DNA of 18,188 nucleotides from Lachnospiraceae bacterium UBA3732 (GCA_002372545.1 DFHD01000001.1:1-18188), one strand, 5' to 3'; numbered from the stretch's first letter, positions 8,219 to 15,526 are shown. Numbers and translations: made by a program. The notes: generated from the sequence alone by a model not told the origin.

Positions 8219-9292
8219 TCAGTCACCAAAGCATATGCCCAGTGTCTTTGCTTCCTTAATCAGCTGATAGTCCGGATCTACGTACTTCAGCTTGCCTGCA
8301 GTTTCCTCAAGGGGAATAGCGGTCACTTCATTATTCAGATATACAACAAGCTTGCCGAAGTCCCCTTCCTTGATCATCTCTGCCGCCTTCGCGCCGAACC
8401 GGCTGGAGATTACTCTGTCGTAGGCATCCGGGCTGCCGCCTCTCTGGGTATGGCCGGGAAGCGCTACACGAACATCACCGGTAAACTTCTCCCGGATCTG
8501 ATCTGCGATCTCATAGGCAACGGAGGGATACTTCGGATTTGCCTGAAGCGCCTTTCTCTCCTTCTTCGGCATCTTGGCAATCTCCTTGGAGATCGCGCCC
8601 TCAGCCGCAACAATAATAGTAAAGCGTTTACCCATCTTCATCCGCTTTTCAATGGTCTTATGAACCTTCTTGATATCATACGGAATCTCCGGCAGAAGAA
8701 TGACATCCGCTCCGCCTGCCACGCCGGCGAACAGAGTGATCCAGCCAACTCTGTGACCCATGGTCTCCACAACGAATACGCGGCTGTGGGACTCTGCCGT
8801 TGTATAGATGCAGTCAATAGCATGGGTTGCCACATCTACTGCGCTCTGGAAGCCGAAGGTCATGTCCGTTCCCCAGATATCGTTATCAATAGTCTTGGGA
8901 AGGCCGATCACATTCAGTCCCTCCTTGGAAAGACGATTGGCCGTCTTCTGGGAGCCGTTTCCGCCCAGAACAACCAGGCAGTCCAGATCCAGCTTCTTGT
9001 AGGTCTTGATCATGGCCGGAACCTTTTCCACGCCGTCATCGGTAGGCGTATCCAGCATCTTAAAGGGAACGCGGGAGGTGCCCAGAATAGTACCGCCCTT
9101 ACCCAGAATGCCGGAAAAATCCATCGGCTTCATCTTTTTATAATTGCCGTAGATCAGTCCCTTGTAGCCATCCAGAAAACCGTAAATCTCTACTTCTCCA
9201 AAAAGGTTCTCCAGTCCTCTTGCCACGCCGCGCATTGTCGCGTTAAGCGCCTGACAGTCACCTCCGCTTGTCAGCATACCGATTTTTTTCAT
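8219..9292 (-). CDS. pfkA: 6-phosphofructokinase
   Basis: At 357 residues this matches the Clostridia/actinobacterial branch of phosphofructokinases that phosphorylate fructose 6-phosphate to the 1,6-bisphosphate in glycolysis. Landmarks are the N-terminal GMLTSGGDCQALNA loop, GGNGS at 110-114, PKTIDND at 132-138 (catalytic Asp in TIDND) and METMGHRVGW around 176-184. The residue equivalent to E. coli Gly104 is Gly (113), typical of ATP users. The residue equivalent to position 124 is Lys (133), which occurs in PPi users but also in ATP-dependent actinobacterial enzymes. Asp103 is replaced by Asn (112). ATP use is therefore favoured but not proved. A GGGGG ribosome site lies about ten bases before the ATG. 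It begins 142 bases after recR and precedes the membrane-protein genes. Confidence 0.95.
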   Translation of the reverse strand: MKKIGMLTSGGDCQALNATMRGVARGLENLFGEVEIYGFLDGYKGLIYGNYKKMKPMDFSGILGKGGTILGTSRVPFKMLDTPTDDGVEKVPAMIKTYKKLDLDCLVVLGGNGSQKTANRLSKEGLNVIGLPKTIDNDIWGTDMTFGFQSAVDVATHAIDCIYTTAESHSRVFVVETMGHRVGWITLFAGVAGGADVILLPEIPYDIKKVHKTIEKRMKMGKRFTIIVAAEGAISKEIAKMPKKERKALQANPKYPSVAYEIADQIREKFTGDVRVALPGHTQRGGSPDAYDRVISSRFGAKAAEMIKEGDFGKLVVYLNNEVTAIPLEETAGKLKYVDPDYQLIKEAKTLGICFGD

Positions 9293-9434
9293 GTTCTCAT
9301 TACCCCCTGATTTTTTTCTCTGTTACTGTTTCTGCATTGTTTTGTTGCTTTTCTACCCCATTGCTTTACTTTGCTTCATTCTGCAAGACGATCAGCCCTT
9401 TCACTCTCCGCCGGACTGTCTGAAATCTTGCTCA

Positions 9435-10031
9435 TTACATCTCTACCCGGCCTTCCAGTGCCCGGAGCAGTGTCACTTCATCGATCATCTCAAGGTCACC
9501 GCCCACAGGTACACCGCTTGCGATCCGGCTCACCTTGATTCCGGCCGGCTTCACCATCCGCGAAATGTACATAGCCGTGGCTTCCCCTTCCACGCTGGAA
9601 TTGGTTGCGATGATCAGTTCATCCACATCGTCCCGGAGTCTCACCAGAAGCTCCTTCAGACGGATATCCTGCGGACCGATTCCCGCACTGGGATTGATCA
9701 CCCCGTTCAGCACGTGATATACCCCGGAATACCTGCCGATTTTTTCCACCGCCGCAAGCTCCCTTGCCGTTTCCACGACCATAATGGTCTTATGGTCACG
9801 ATTCGGCGATGCGCAGATGGGACACTCCTCCTCATCGGTAATGGTAAAGCAGGTCTTGCAGTACCGGATCTTTTTCCGGGCGTTCACAATGGAATCTGCC
9901 AGCGCAAACGCCTGGTCCTCGGGCATACCGATGATATGAAAAGCAAGCCGCTGCGCCGTCCTTGCGCCAATCCCGGGAAGATGCGCCAGCTCCTCCACCA
10001 GACGGGTCGTTGCCTCTCCGTAGATATCCAT
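9435..10031 (-). CDS. recR: recombination mediator RecR
   Basis: The 198 residues are of full family length. A helix-hairpin-helix LPGIGARTAQRLAFH spans 18-32, a four-Cys zinc finger uses C58, C61, C70 and C73, and a Toprim domain follows (IMVVETARELAAVEK, then HVLNGVINPSAGIGP). RecR works with RecO, and in part with RecF, to load RecA on single-stranded gaps. Its ATG directly follows the ybaB stop codon and its ribosome site GGGAGG lies within the end of ybaB, so the two are translationally coupled in the classic dnaX-ybaB-recR order. Confidence 0.97.
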   Translation of the reverse strand: MDIYGEATTRLVEELAHLPGIGARTAQRLAFHIIGMPEDQAFALADSIVNARKKIRYCKTCFTITDEEECPICASPNRDHKTIMVVETARELAAVEKIGRYSGVYHVLNGVINPSAGIGPQDIRLKELLVRLRDDVDELIIATNSSVEGEATAMYISRMVKPAGIKVSRIASGVPVGGDLEMIDEVTLLRALEGRVEM

Positions 10032-10376
10032 TTAGAACATGCCTCCCAGACCGCCCATACCGCCGGTGATCTTGCCGAGCTCGTTCTTCTCATCCTCTGC
10101 CTGCATGCGGATTGCTTCGTTCACAGCCGCAAGGATGGTATCCTCAAGGGTTTCAATATCCTCCGGGTCAACCAGTTCCGGCTCGATATGGACCTCAGTG
10201 ATTTCCTTCTGCCCGTTGATCTTTACTTTAACAACACCGCCGCCGGCCTGTGCTTCATACTCCTTCATTTCCAGAAGCATCTGGGTCTCTTCCACCTGCT
10301 TCTGCATCTTGGCAGCCTGCTTCATCAGGTTGTTCATGTTACCGGGCATCATACCATATCCGCCTCTTTTTGCCAT
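10032..10376 (-). CDS. ybaB: YbaB/EbfC family nucleoid-associated protein
   Basis: A 114-residue protein with the family's helical MKQAAKMQKQVEETQ start, the central VKVKINGQKEITEVHIEPE beta region and a Gly/Met-rich tail GGMGGLGGMF. The family forms DNA-binding dimers. The start is marked by AAGGAG eight bases upstream. It lies between dnaX (30 bases away) and recR (no gap), the conserved arrangement in Firmicutes. Confidence 0.96.
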   Translation of the reverse strand: MAKRGGYGMMPGNMNNLMKQAAKMQKQVEETQMLLEMKEYEAQAGGGVVKVKINGQKEITEVHIEPELVDPEDIETLEDTILAAVNEAIRMQAEDEKNELGKITGGMGGLGGMF

Positions 10377-10406
10377 TTTTTTATCTCCTTTATCTTTTAT
10401 ATTTTC

Positions 10407-12266
10407 TTAATCTACAACTTCAACCGGAACACCGATCAGCCTCTGCAGATCCATTACCTTAGAATCCGGATCGCCGGTTCGTCCTACATCCCGTTTTTCA
10501 AAAGTGATACGCGGCTTCCGTTTCATGATTTCTGAAACTATTCCTTTAATACGCTCCTGTCTTTCCGGAACATCGAGGTACGCCCAGGCTGTCTTGCCGT
10601 TATCATCCTTTTCTCCATATAACATGACGATGATCTTTAAGCCCGGATTATCAGGATCCGTGAAATCCACATCTACGCGCGAATGCTGTAAGGCGTTTTG
10701 CTCCATCTTCTCCAGCTTCGGTACGACCATATTATTCCACTCATCCGCCAGATGCTGAATTTCCTCCTGTGTCGCCACAGGATAATTCTCCTTCAGATTC
10801 TTCCGGACCAGCGCTTCCTCTTCGGTAGCGGTTCGCCTCTTCAGTCTTTTTTTTTGTGTCCCCGAATCATCCGGTTCCAGATATTTCTCCAGTTCTTTTT
10901 CAACCGTTTCTTTCACGATGATCCGGATATCTGCCGCTGTCAGATCTTTCGCACCGGCTGCATTCCCGGCCGAACCGTTACCATTATTTGCGGCACTGCC
11001 GTTTGCAACACTTTCTGAAGCCCCGGAAGCTTCCGCCGTATTGCCTTCTGCTGCGTCGGATCCACCGGGCGCCCCTTTTCCGATCACTCCTGCATCAATT
11101 CCGCCGGAAACATCTATCCCGCCGCCGGCCTCCAGCCGCTCCAGACGACTGATCACAGATTCGTAATCCTTATCGCTTTCGGGCTTCATCATGCGGATCA
11201 GCCCCATCTCCAGCGTAATCCGCCGGATGGTGGACATCCGAATACTCACCGAAAGCTCCTGCAATATCCGGAAGTAACGTACGAGAACATCTTCCGATAC
11301 GGTCTTCCCCGCCGCAATCAGTTTTTCTTCCGTTTCACCCGTCAGGTCAAGACTCCTGCCCGCATCCGGTGACATCTTGAGAAAAAGAACATTTCTCACA
11401 AACCAGACCATATCATCGACAAACTTGCTAAGATCCCGCCCTTTCCAAACCGCATCGTTCACAATGTCGAGCATGACCTCCGCTTTTTCGTTGATCAGCG
11501 CATCCAGGAGGCGGAGATATACATCCACATCCACTGCACCAACCTGGGCGAGCACCCGGTCAAAGGTCAGCTTCTCACCGAGACTGGCCGATACGCATTC
11601 CTCCAAAATGGATAAGGCGTCACGCATAGAACCATCTGCCGCCTGTGCGATATACCGGAGCGCTTCCGGCTCCGCCGGATTATTCTCCCGCTCCATCAGC
11701 TCCGCCAGACGACAGGAAATGGTCTCCACAGAAATCCGATGAAAATCATAACGCTGACAGCGCGATTTAATGGTGACAGGCACCTTCATATCCTCGGTTG
11801 TGGCGAGAATAAAAATCACATAAGACGGCGGCTCCTCCAGTGTTTTCAGAAGCGCATTGAATGCACCCGTGGAAAGCATATGTACCTCGTCGATGATATA
11901 GACGATATACTTTCCCTCCGCCGGCGGATATTGTACAGCCGCGTTGATGTCGCGGATATTGTCCACGCCGTTATTGGAGGCCGCATCGATTTCTATTACA
12001 TTCATGGCCGCACCGGATTGAAGCCGCTTGCAGCTCTCGCATTCTCCGCAGGGGTTCCCCTCCACCGGATGCTCGCAGTTGACCGCACGCGCCAGAATCT
12101 TGGCCACCGTGGTTTTTCCTGTTCCTCTCGTCCCACAGAACAGGTATGCGTGTCCGACACGATCATATTTCAGCTGGTTCTGCAGCGTCGTAACAATATG
12201 ATCCTGTCCCTTCACCTCACGGAAGGTGTCCGGTCTGAATTTTCGGTAAAGTGATATGTATGACAT
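10407..12266 (-). CDS. dnaX: DNA polymerase III subunit tau (and possibly gamma)
   Basis: This 619-residue clamp-loader ATPase has Walker A GTRGTGKTT at 45-53, a four-Cys zinc module (C64, C73, C76, C79), Walker B IIDEVHM at 124-130, the LLKTLEEPP segment and the SRC arginine-finger motif at 168-170. Domain III follows to about residue 370, then a Ser/Gly/Ala-rich linker (about 380-440) and a C-terminal region (about 480-619) expected to contact the polymerase. AGGAG lies nine bases before the ATG and a consensus promoter at 12305-12333. A run of nine A at codons 471-474 offers a slip site: loss of one A gives an immediate stop, ending a gamma-like form at 474 residues. It is the first gene of the dnaX-ybaB-recR unit. 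Confidence 0.97.
   Translation of the reverse strand: MSYISLYRKFRPDTFREVKGQDHIVTTLQNQLKYDRVGHAYLFCGTRGTGKTTVAKILARAVNCEHPVEGNPCGECESCKRLQSGAAMNVIEIDAASNNGVDNIRDINAAVQYPPAEGKYIVYIIDEVHMLSTGAFNALLKTLEEPPSYVIFILATTEDMKVPVTIKSRCQRYDFHRISVETISCRLAELMERENNPAEPEALRYIAQAADGSMRDALSILEECVSASLGEKLTFDRVLAQVGAVDVDVYLRLLDALINEKAEVMLDIVNDAVWKGRDLSKFVDDMVWFVRNVLFLKMSPDAGRSLDLTGETEEKLIAAGKTVSEDVLVRYFRILQELSVSIRMSTIRRITLEMGLIRMMKPESDKDYESVISRLERLEAGGGIDVSGGIDAGVIGKGAPGGSDAAEGNTAEASGASESVANGSAANNGNGSAGNAAGAKDLTAADIRIIVKETVEKELEKYLEPDDSGTQKKRLKRRTATEEEALVRKNLKENYPVATQEEIQHLADEWNNMVVPKLEKMEQNALQHSRVDVDFTDPDNPGLKIIVMLYGEKDDNGKTAWAYLDVPERQERIKGIVSEIMKRKPRITFEKRDVGRTGDPDSKVMDLQRLIGVPVEVVD
10847..10855 (-). promoter_or_regulatory. 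A9 slippage tract inside dnaX
   Basis: Nine consecutive A on the coding strand cover Gln471-Arg474, between the linker and the C-terminal domain. Dropping one A reads GAC TGA and stops at 474 residues; adding one A gives about 35 out-of-frame residues before TGA. Thermus thermophilus dnaX is known to make its short form by transcriptional slippage on an A9 tract, and E. coli uses ribosomal frameshifting on an A-rich heptamer. Confidence 0.5.
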
Positions 12267-12304
12267 CCTACTCTTCTCCTGCCCTGCAGTCCATAGATAA
12301 AATG

Positions 12305-12333
12305 ATTATACCTAATTTTCATTCTTTTTTCAA
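12305..12333 (-). promoter_or_regulatory. sigma-A promoter for dnaX
   Basis: On the minus strand TTGAAA (12328-12333) and TATAAT (12305-12310) are 17 bases apart, with a downstream dnaX ribosome site. The -10 lies about 38 bases before the dnaX start codon. Confidence 0.85.
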
Positions 12334-12342
12334 TCTATGCCG

Positions 12343-12371
12343 TTGATTTTCGGAGGGGGAAACTGTATACT
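12343..12371 (+). promoter_or_regulatory. sigma-A promoter for the methyltransferase-like gene
   Basis: TTGATT (12343-12348) and TATACT (12366-12371) are exactly 17 bases apart. The -35 is only nine bases from the divergent dnaX -35, so the two promoters are back to back. The leader of roughly 100 bases contains a 6-bp hairpin, TCATCC/GGATGA (about 12409-12430). Confidence 0.75.
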
Positions 12372-12475
12372 GAGGACATTAAATTTGCGAGACATATAGT
12401 CTTGCCGTCATCCGGAAATACAAAGGATGATCATTATTTAATAAAATGAAAAAAATACTCGGAAAGGATAGATAT

Positions 12476-13093
12476 ATGGAAGAGGAAAAGAAAAATGCAG
12501 CGGCAGAGGAAAAGGAAACCGCTGCTGTGGATGAAACGAAAGATGTGAAAGAACCGGAAGATGTGAAAGAAATCGACGACATGGCAGAAGAAAGGCCGAT
12601 TCAAAAAAGGGAACCGCTCCCAACCTGGGGCATCACCTCCCTTTTTATTCCCATCACCCTTTTGCTTACATGCGTTGGTGTGTTTTTAGGCCATATCAAA
12701 TTTTTCAAAGGCGGCATCCCCACGCAGAGCGCATTCCGCTACACCTACCTTGGTATCGGATGTGTTCTCGCCATTGTCGGACTTATGCTTTTGCTCCGCT
12801 CCGTCTCCGACAGCCAGCTGTTCATGAATCTGAAGCTTGGAAAACTCATTACCACAGGCGTTTATTCCTGGACCAGACACCCCTTATACACAGGCGTACT
12901 CTTCATATGTACAGGCGCCCTTTTCATCAGCGGAAATGCATTTTTCTATGTTCTGCCTTTTGTGTTCTACTTTCTGCTGAACTTCTTTCTCAAGGACTTT
13001 GAGGAGCCGCTCCTGTACGTACGTTTCGGCGATGACTACATTAACTATGTGAAGAACGTCAACCGAATTATCCCCTGGAAGAAGCATCTGTAA
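12476..13093 (+). CDS. isoprenylcysteine carboxyl methyltransferase-like membrane protein
   Basis: I start this at 12476 because GGAAAGGA lies about seven bases upstream; an in-frame ATG at 12446 has no ribosome site. The product is 205 residues. An acidic Glu/Lys-rich N-terminus of about 45 residues is followed by four hydrophobic segments. The C-terminal half carries the ICMT/PEMT signature: LITTGVYSWTRHPLYTG, then two membrane helices and EEPLLYVRFGDDYINY ending near NRIIP. Members of this family methylate small lipids or unknown substrates with S-adenosylmethionine at the membrane; the substrate here is not predictable. It is transcribed divergently from dnaX from its own promoter and appears monocistronic. 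Confidence 0.85.
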   Translation: MEEEKKNAAAEEKETAAVDETKDVKEPEDVKEIDDMAEERPIQKREPLPTWGITSLFIPITLLLTCVGVFLGHIKFFKGGIPTQSAFRYTYLGIGCVLAIVGLMLLLRSVSDSQLFMNLKLGKLITTGVYSWTRHPLYTGVLFICTGALFISGNAFFYVLPFVFYFLLNFFLKDFEEPLLYVRFGDDYINYVKNVNRIIPWKKHL

Positions 13094-13155
13094 TCTGCCG
13101 AATCATGGGGATGAACCCTCCGAGAGCCGAATTTGGGACTCAATAAAATTCCCTA

Positions 13156-13184
13156 TTTACAACCGAACACACGTTTGTTATAAT
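13156..13184 (+). promoter_or_regulatory. strong sigma-A promoter of the 59-residue protein
   Basis: TTTACA (13156-13161) and a perfect TATAAT (13179-13184) are separated by 17 bases. Transcription should begin near 13191, at the left edge of the palindromes at 13192-13213. Confidence 0.85.
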
Positions 13185-13191
13185 ACAGTCA

Positions 13192-13213
13192 AACAATTGT
13201 TCGACCGGTCGAA
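13192..13213. promoter_or_regulatory. candidate operator: two overlapping palindromes
   Basis: AACAATTGTT (13192-13201) overlaps the perfect 14-base palindrome TTCGACCGGTCGAA (13200-13213). They occupy the predicted first transcribed bases after the -10 box, a position where a bound repressor would block initiation. The GACCGGTC core resembles sites bound by TetR-family proteins; no regulator gene is in the window. Confidence 0.5.
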
Positions 13214-13260
13214 TCACTGAATCTAATAGGAAATTATTTATATATATGGAGGGTTACAAC

Positions 13261-13440
13261 ATGTGGAAGGGTGAAAAAAGAAACTTTGAAGTAACATTGG
13301 GATCATACAAATTCATGGTGAATGCCACCGATGAAAATTCAGCAGTAACAATAGCGCTCTCAATCTGGAGCGACAATGAAGATTATTATCCGGAGCCTGT
13401 AACCAAGATTGAAGTAAATCTTGTGCGCGCCAGTGCGTAA
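13261..13440 (+). CDS. small 59-residue protein, function unknown
   Basis: GGAGGG sits seven bases before the ATG at 13261; an in-frame ATG at 13246 overlaps that ribosome site and is unlikely to be used. The product (MWKGEKRNFEVTLGSYKFMV...) has no signal peptide or membrane helix and looks like an alpha/beta mini-domain with alternating hydrophobics in two strand-like segments. It has a strong promoter and a possible operator in its 5' leader. I do not recognise the family. Confidence 0.75.
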   Translation: MWKGEKRNFEVTLGSYKFMVNATDENSAVTIALSIWSDNEDYYPEPVTKIEVNLVRASA

Positions 13441-13500
13441 ACTCCCCCGCCCATCTTTCAGAGCATTTATTTCGGAAGTATAGGCATATGGTTGGGGTTG

Positions 13501-14289
13501 TTAGTTATTATCGGCGTCCTTTGCTTCAGCAGGATCATCTGCCTGCTCCTTTGCAAACTTTTCGGCACGCTTCATCTCTCTGATTGCCCGTACAACCGTT
13601 ATGATTTCGTTTATTCCGCTGACAACCATAACCGCCCCGGAGATTCCGTAGATCGGTATGGTTTCTCTGAAGCGTGTCACAAGCAGAATCAGGGAGAATA
13701 ATGCAATCGCCACATTGATGACCACCTGTCCAAACGTGGATGCATCTGTTTTCTTCTTCAGCTTATCGGTTGCGTGAATCAGATCGGGGTTATACTTTTC
13801 GAAGTCTTCCTTCATGGCATCCGCCACGGTACGAAGAACCTCATGCTTCTCCTTCTTGGCCCGGCGCTTCTCTGCCATCTCATCCAACTTGCTCCGAATA
13901 TCATTCAGATTTTTCAAACTAAAGAGATTTGCAATGCTGTTTACAAACAGCGAACCGAATACAATCTCCTGCAGAACCGTGCCGAATTCCTCTGAAAAAA
14001 TTATCATGAGAACTCCGAGAATCAGATACACTGCAGCCTCTATGATCTGCGCAAGGTTTTCCCGGTTGAACCTTTTCTTGGTGAAGAAGCCCGCCAGAAG
14101 ACCGCCGGCCGCTAGCAGAATGGCCAGCCCAAGGCCCCAGGAGATTTTGGATGGCGCACTGGCCGGATTGATCACGAGCCTTATCCCCAGGAACGTCATA
14201 GTTCCGCCGTATACAATACGACTGCTGATCAGCGTAGTGATACGATCAACCAGATCTCCGATTGTCAATTTTTTCTTTTCAATTTCCAT
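13501..14289 (-). CDS. DUF308/HdeD-like multi-pass membrane protein
   Basis: I choose ATG 14289 (262 residues, MEIEKKKLTIGDLVDR...) because upstream in-frame ATGs lie in sequence read in another frame by the decayed ATPase gene. Ribosome-site support is only moderate (GGAAAG ten bases upstream). Four or five hydrophobic segments lie in two clusters, about residues 20-135 and 200-240 of this reading, separated by a charged coiled-coil-like stretch rich in Glu/Lys/Arg. The tail is acidic and disordered. Paired short helices with glycine resemble the DUF308 short-repeat membrane family, whose role is unknown apart from HdeD acid tolerance. It lies convergent to the 59-residue gene. Its transcription may come from the surviving promoter of the upstream pseudogene (inference). 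Confidence 0.65.
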   Translation of the reverse strand: MEIEKKKLTIGDLVDRITTLISSRIVYGGTMTFLGIRLVINPASAPSKISWGLGLAILLAAGGLLAGFFTKKRFNRENLAQIIEAAVYLILGVLMIIFSEEFGTVLQEIVFGSLFVNSIANLFSLKNLNDIRSKLDEMAEKRRAKKEKHEVLRTVADAMKEDFEKYNPDLIHATDKLKKKTDASTFGQVVINVAIALFSLILLVTRFRETIPIYGISGAVMVVSGINEIITVVRAIREMKRAEKFAKEQADDPAEAKDADNN

Positions 14290-14293
14290 TCGT

Positions 14294-14799
14294 TCAAGAC
14301 TTTCCAAACTGTGGTACCCTGCCAAATACTTGGAATTCAAGTTTGACCTCTTCATTGGGGATTTTAACTCTTTCCGTTGCTCTGTCATAAGACAGGTAGC
14401 CGAGATGAATCAGCAGGGTGAAAACATCATCCTTTGAAGTAAACGTCCTAAAATCATTTTTGAAATTCCTGATATTCACACGAATATTCTCGCCGGAAAG
14501 AAGCTTCAAGACATCCGATTCTATTGCGGCCATAACAGAATAGGGATTATACACAGAACCATATTGGGCAAACTCGTATCCGTCATACCACTTTTTCATG
14601 ACTTCAAAGTCCTTGTGGTATTTCTCACACAATTCCCGTACCTCTGCTTCATCAAAACCGGTAAATTCAGTAAACGGCCCCGGATCAATAATGGTATACT
14701 CCTTGCATTGATCACATCAATTAAACCGGTTTTATCTATATACTTTCCGCGAATTATTCTCTCAAATACACCGTTCCCGGGATTTAAATAAATGCCCAT
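14294..14799 (-). pseudogene. decayed AAA-ATPase-like / PD-(D/E)XK nuclease gene
   Basis: The start MGIYLNPGNGVFERII...YIDKTGLIDVINA matches the N-terminus of the AAA-ATPase-like family common in Lachnospiraceae and Bacteroidetes. After about 14710 homology continues in a different frame with EYTIIDPGPFTEFTGFDEAE, then KKWYDGYEF, YNPYSVMAAI and FTLLIHLGYLSYD. Between these parts the whole ATP-binding core (Walker A and B) is missing. A second, in-frame loss removes the usual segment between the YNP and LLSGE blocks, and everything after EVKLEFQ, including the C-terminal nuclease, is gone. GAGGAG eight bases before the ATG and a promoter remain. The original role of the family is uncertain. 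Confidence 0.85.
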
Positions 14800-14853
14800 G
14801 AAAATTTCTCCTCACGTTCATGCACGAAAAAAATGCACCGACTTTATTTTAAC

Positions 14854-14862
14854 ATTATAACA
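14854..14862 (-). promoter_or_regulatory. extended -10 promoter of the decayed ATPase gene
   Basis: On the minus strand TGTTATAAT forms a TGn-extended -10 (hexamer at 14854-14859). No good -35 is seen at 17 bases, as is usual for extended -10 promoters. It is positioned to transcribe the pseudogene and on into the DUF308-like gene. Confidence 0.6.
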
Positions 14863-14961
14863 TGAACCGTGCATTACAAATTTAGATTTCAATTTCCCGG
14901 TGTACCACGTCCATGACGTTAGTTATGGGCTGGGTTAATTACACTCCCACCAAAAAATTAA

Positions 14962-15054
14962 CGCCTGCATCCGGACTCGAACCAGAACACCAGATTACTC
15001 TGATTACTCGGAGATTAGCAATCCCCTGCCTTACCATCTTAGGCTTATACAGGT
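14962..15054 (-). tRNA. tRNA-Ser(GCU)
   Basis: Anticodon GCU sits in a 5-bp stem GGGGA/TCTCC with loop TTGCTAA. The T arm is TCTGG-TTCGAGT-CCGGA. The long variable region folds as ATCAGA-GTAA-TCTGGT, as needed for a serine tRNA, and base 73 is G. The acceptor pairs 6 of 7 bases: position 1 is A against C72. No CCA is encoded. Confidence 0.8.
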
Positions 15055-15060
15055 ATGGTG

Positions 15061-15141
15061 TAGGTGGAGGGGGACCCGAACCCCCAGTGCCGAAGCCACG
15101 GATTTACAGTCCGCTGCAATTCCAATTCTGCTCATCCACCT
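15061..15141 (-). tRNA. tRNA-Tyr(GUA)
   Basis: A full 7-bp acceptor AGGTGGA/TCCACCT, anticodon GUA in loop CTGTAAA, a 12-base variable region and T arm GGGGG-TTCGGGT-CCCCC identify a bacterial type II tyrosine tRNA with A73. CCA is not encoded. Confidence 0.92.
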
Positions 15142-15146
15142 GTAAG

Positions 15147-15227
15147 CGCCGTACACAGGATTCGAACCTGCAAGCCCAAAAGGCCAACGGTTTTCAAGAC
15201 CGCTTCCTCACCACCCGGACATACGGC
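15147..15227 (-). tRNA. tRNA-Ser(UGA)
   Basis: Acceptor GCCGTAT/GTACGGC pairs fully (one G-U). The anticodon is UGA in loop CTTGAAA, the variable arm has a GCC/GGC stem, base 73 is G and there is no encoded CCA. At 81 bases it is short for a serine tRNA. Five bases separate it from tRNA-Tyr. Confidence 0.9.
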
Positions 15228-15239
15228 ATGTTTTAAGTG

Positions 15240-15311
15240 TGACCGGTGGGATTCGAACCCGGCATCTGGAGATTGAGAGTCTCCTATCCTGACCATTTAG
15301 ACGAATCCGCC
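15240..15311 (-). pseudogene. degenerate tRNA-Glu(CUC)
   Basis: The D arm (TC-GTCT...GGAT) and anticodon arm GGAGA-CTCTCAA-TCTCC are intact and Glu-like with anticodon CUC. The T stem CCGGG faces CCCAC and keeps only three pairs, and acceptor strand GGCGGAT does not pair with the 3' strand. Inserting two G after CCC would restore the T stem and an ordinary 3' acceptor (ACCGGTC-A), so a two-base loss plus 5' mutations is the simplest reading. Confidence 0.65.
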
Positions 15312-15335
15312 AATATTCCATTCCACCACACAGGC

Positions 15336-15369
15336 ATAATAAAAGGAGATACCTTTTTGCAGTATCTCC
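15336..15369 (-). terminator. intrinsic terminator upstream of the first tRNA block
   Basis: On the minus strand GGAGATAC and GTATCTCC pair perfectly over 8 bp around a nine-base loop and are followed by TTTTATTAT. It stands 25 bases before the degenerate tRNA-Glu. Confidence 0.8.
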
Positions 15370-15380
15370 ATAGGATTCCT

Positions 15381-15415
15381 AAGAAAATACCGCCTATGCA
15401 TCAGAGCATAAGCGG
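15381..15415 (-). terminator. second hairpin with U-rich tail in tandem
   Basis: On the minus strand CCGCTTATGC and GCATAGGCGG pair at 9 of 10 positions around a six-base loop, then TATTTTCTT follows. It lies 20 bases upstream of the terminator at 15336-15369, so the two act in tandem. Confidence 0.65.
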
Positions 15416-15442
15416 CTATATACACGAATCTTCATTTATCCA

Positions 15443-15526
15443 CTTATATCTCAATGCATAACAAATATTCCTTCGTCTGACTCTGATTCGAGACTAAGGA
15501 GCGAATATTCACTATGCAGATATAAG
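15443..15526. repeat. 84-bp imperfect palindrome
   Basis: Arms of 36 bases (15443-15478 and 15491-15526) flank a 12-base centre. Shared blocks in order are CTTATATCT, GCATA, AATATTC, CTT and GTCT, with a few short indels and a three-base mismatch. As RNA it would form a long interrupted hairpin. It overlaps almost exactly the small reading frame at 15451-15543. Confidence 0.7.

Noticed and set aside
12446..12475. Upstream ATG for the methyltransferase-like gene
   Set aside because: It has no ribosome site, whereas ATG 12476 has GGAAAGGA at proper spacing.
13441..13500. Possible bidirectional terminator between the convergent genes
   Set aside because: Only a loose CCCC...CCAT / ATGG..GGGG complementarity with a loop of about 30 bases is present, which is too weak to call.
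14985..15007. Direct repeat GAGTAATC in tRNA-Ser(GCU), suspected tandem duplication
   Set aside because: The same bases fold as a 6-bp variable arm with GTAA loop, as expected for a serine tRNA.
14913..15276. Plus-strand protein frames across the tRNA region
   Set aside because: They are translations of antisense tRNA sequence (recurrent RxxDSNP-like peptides come from the T-loop), as are frames at 16977-17528.
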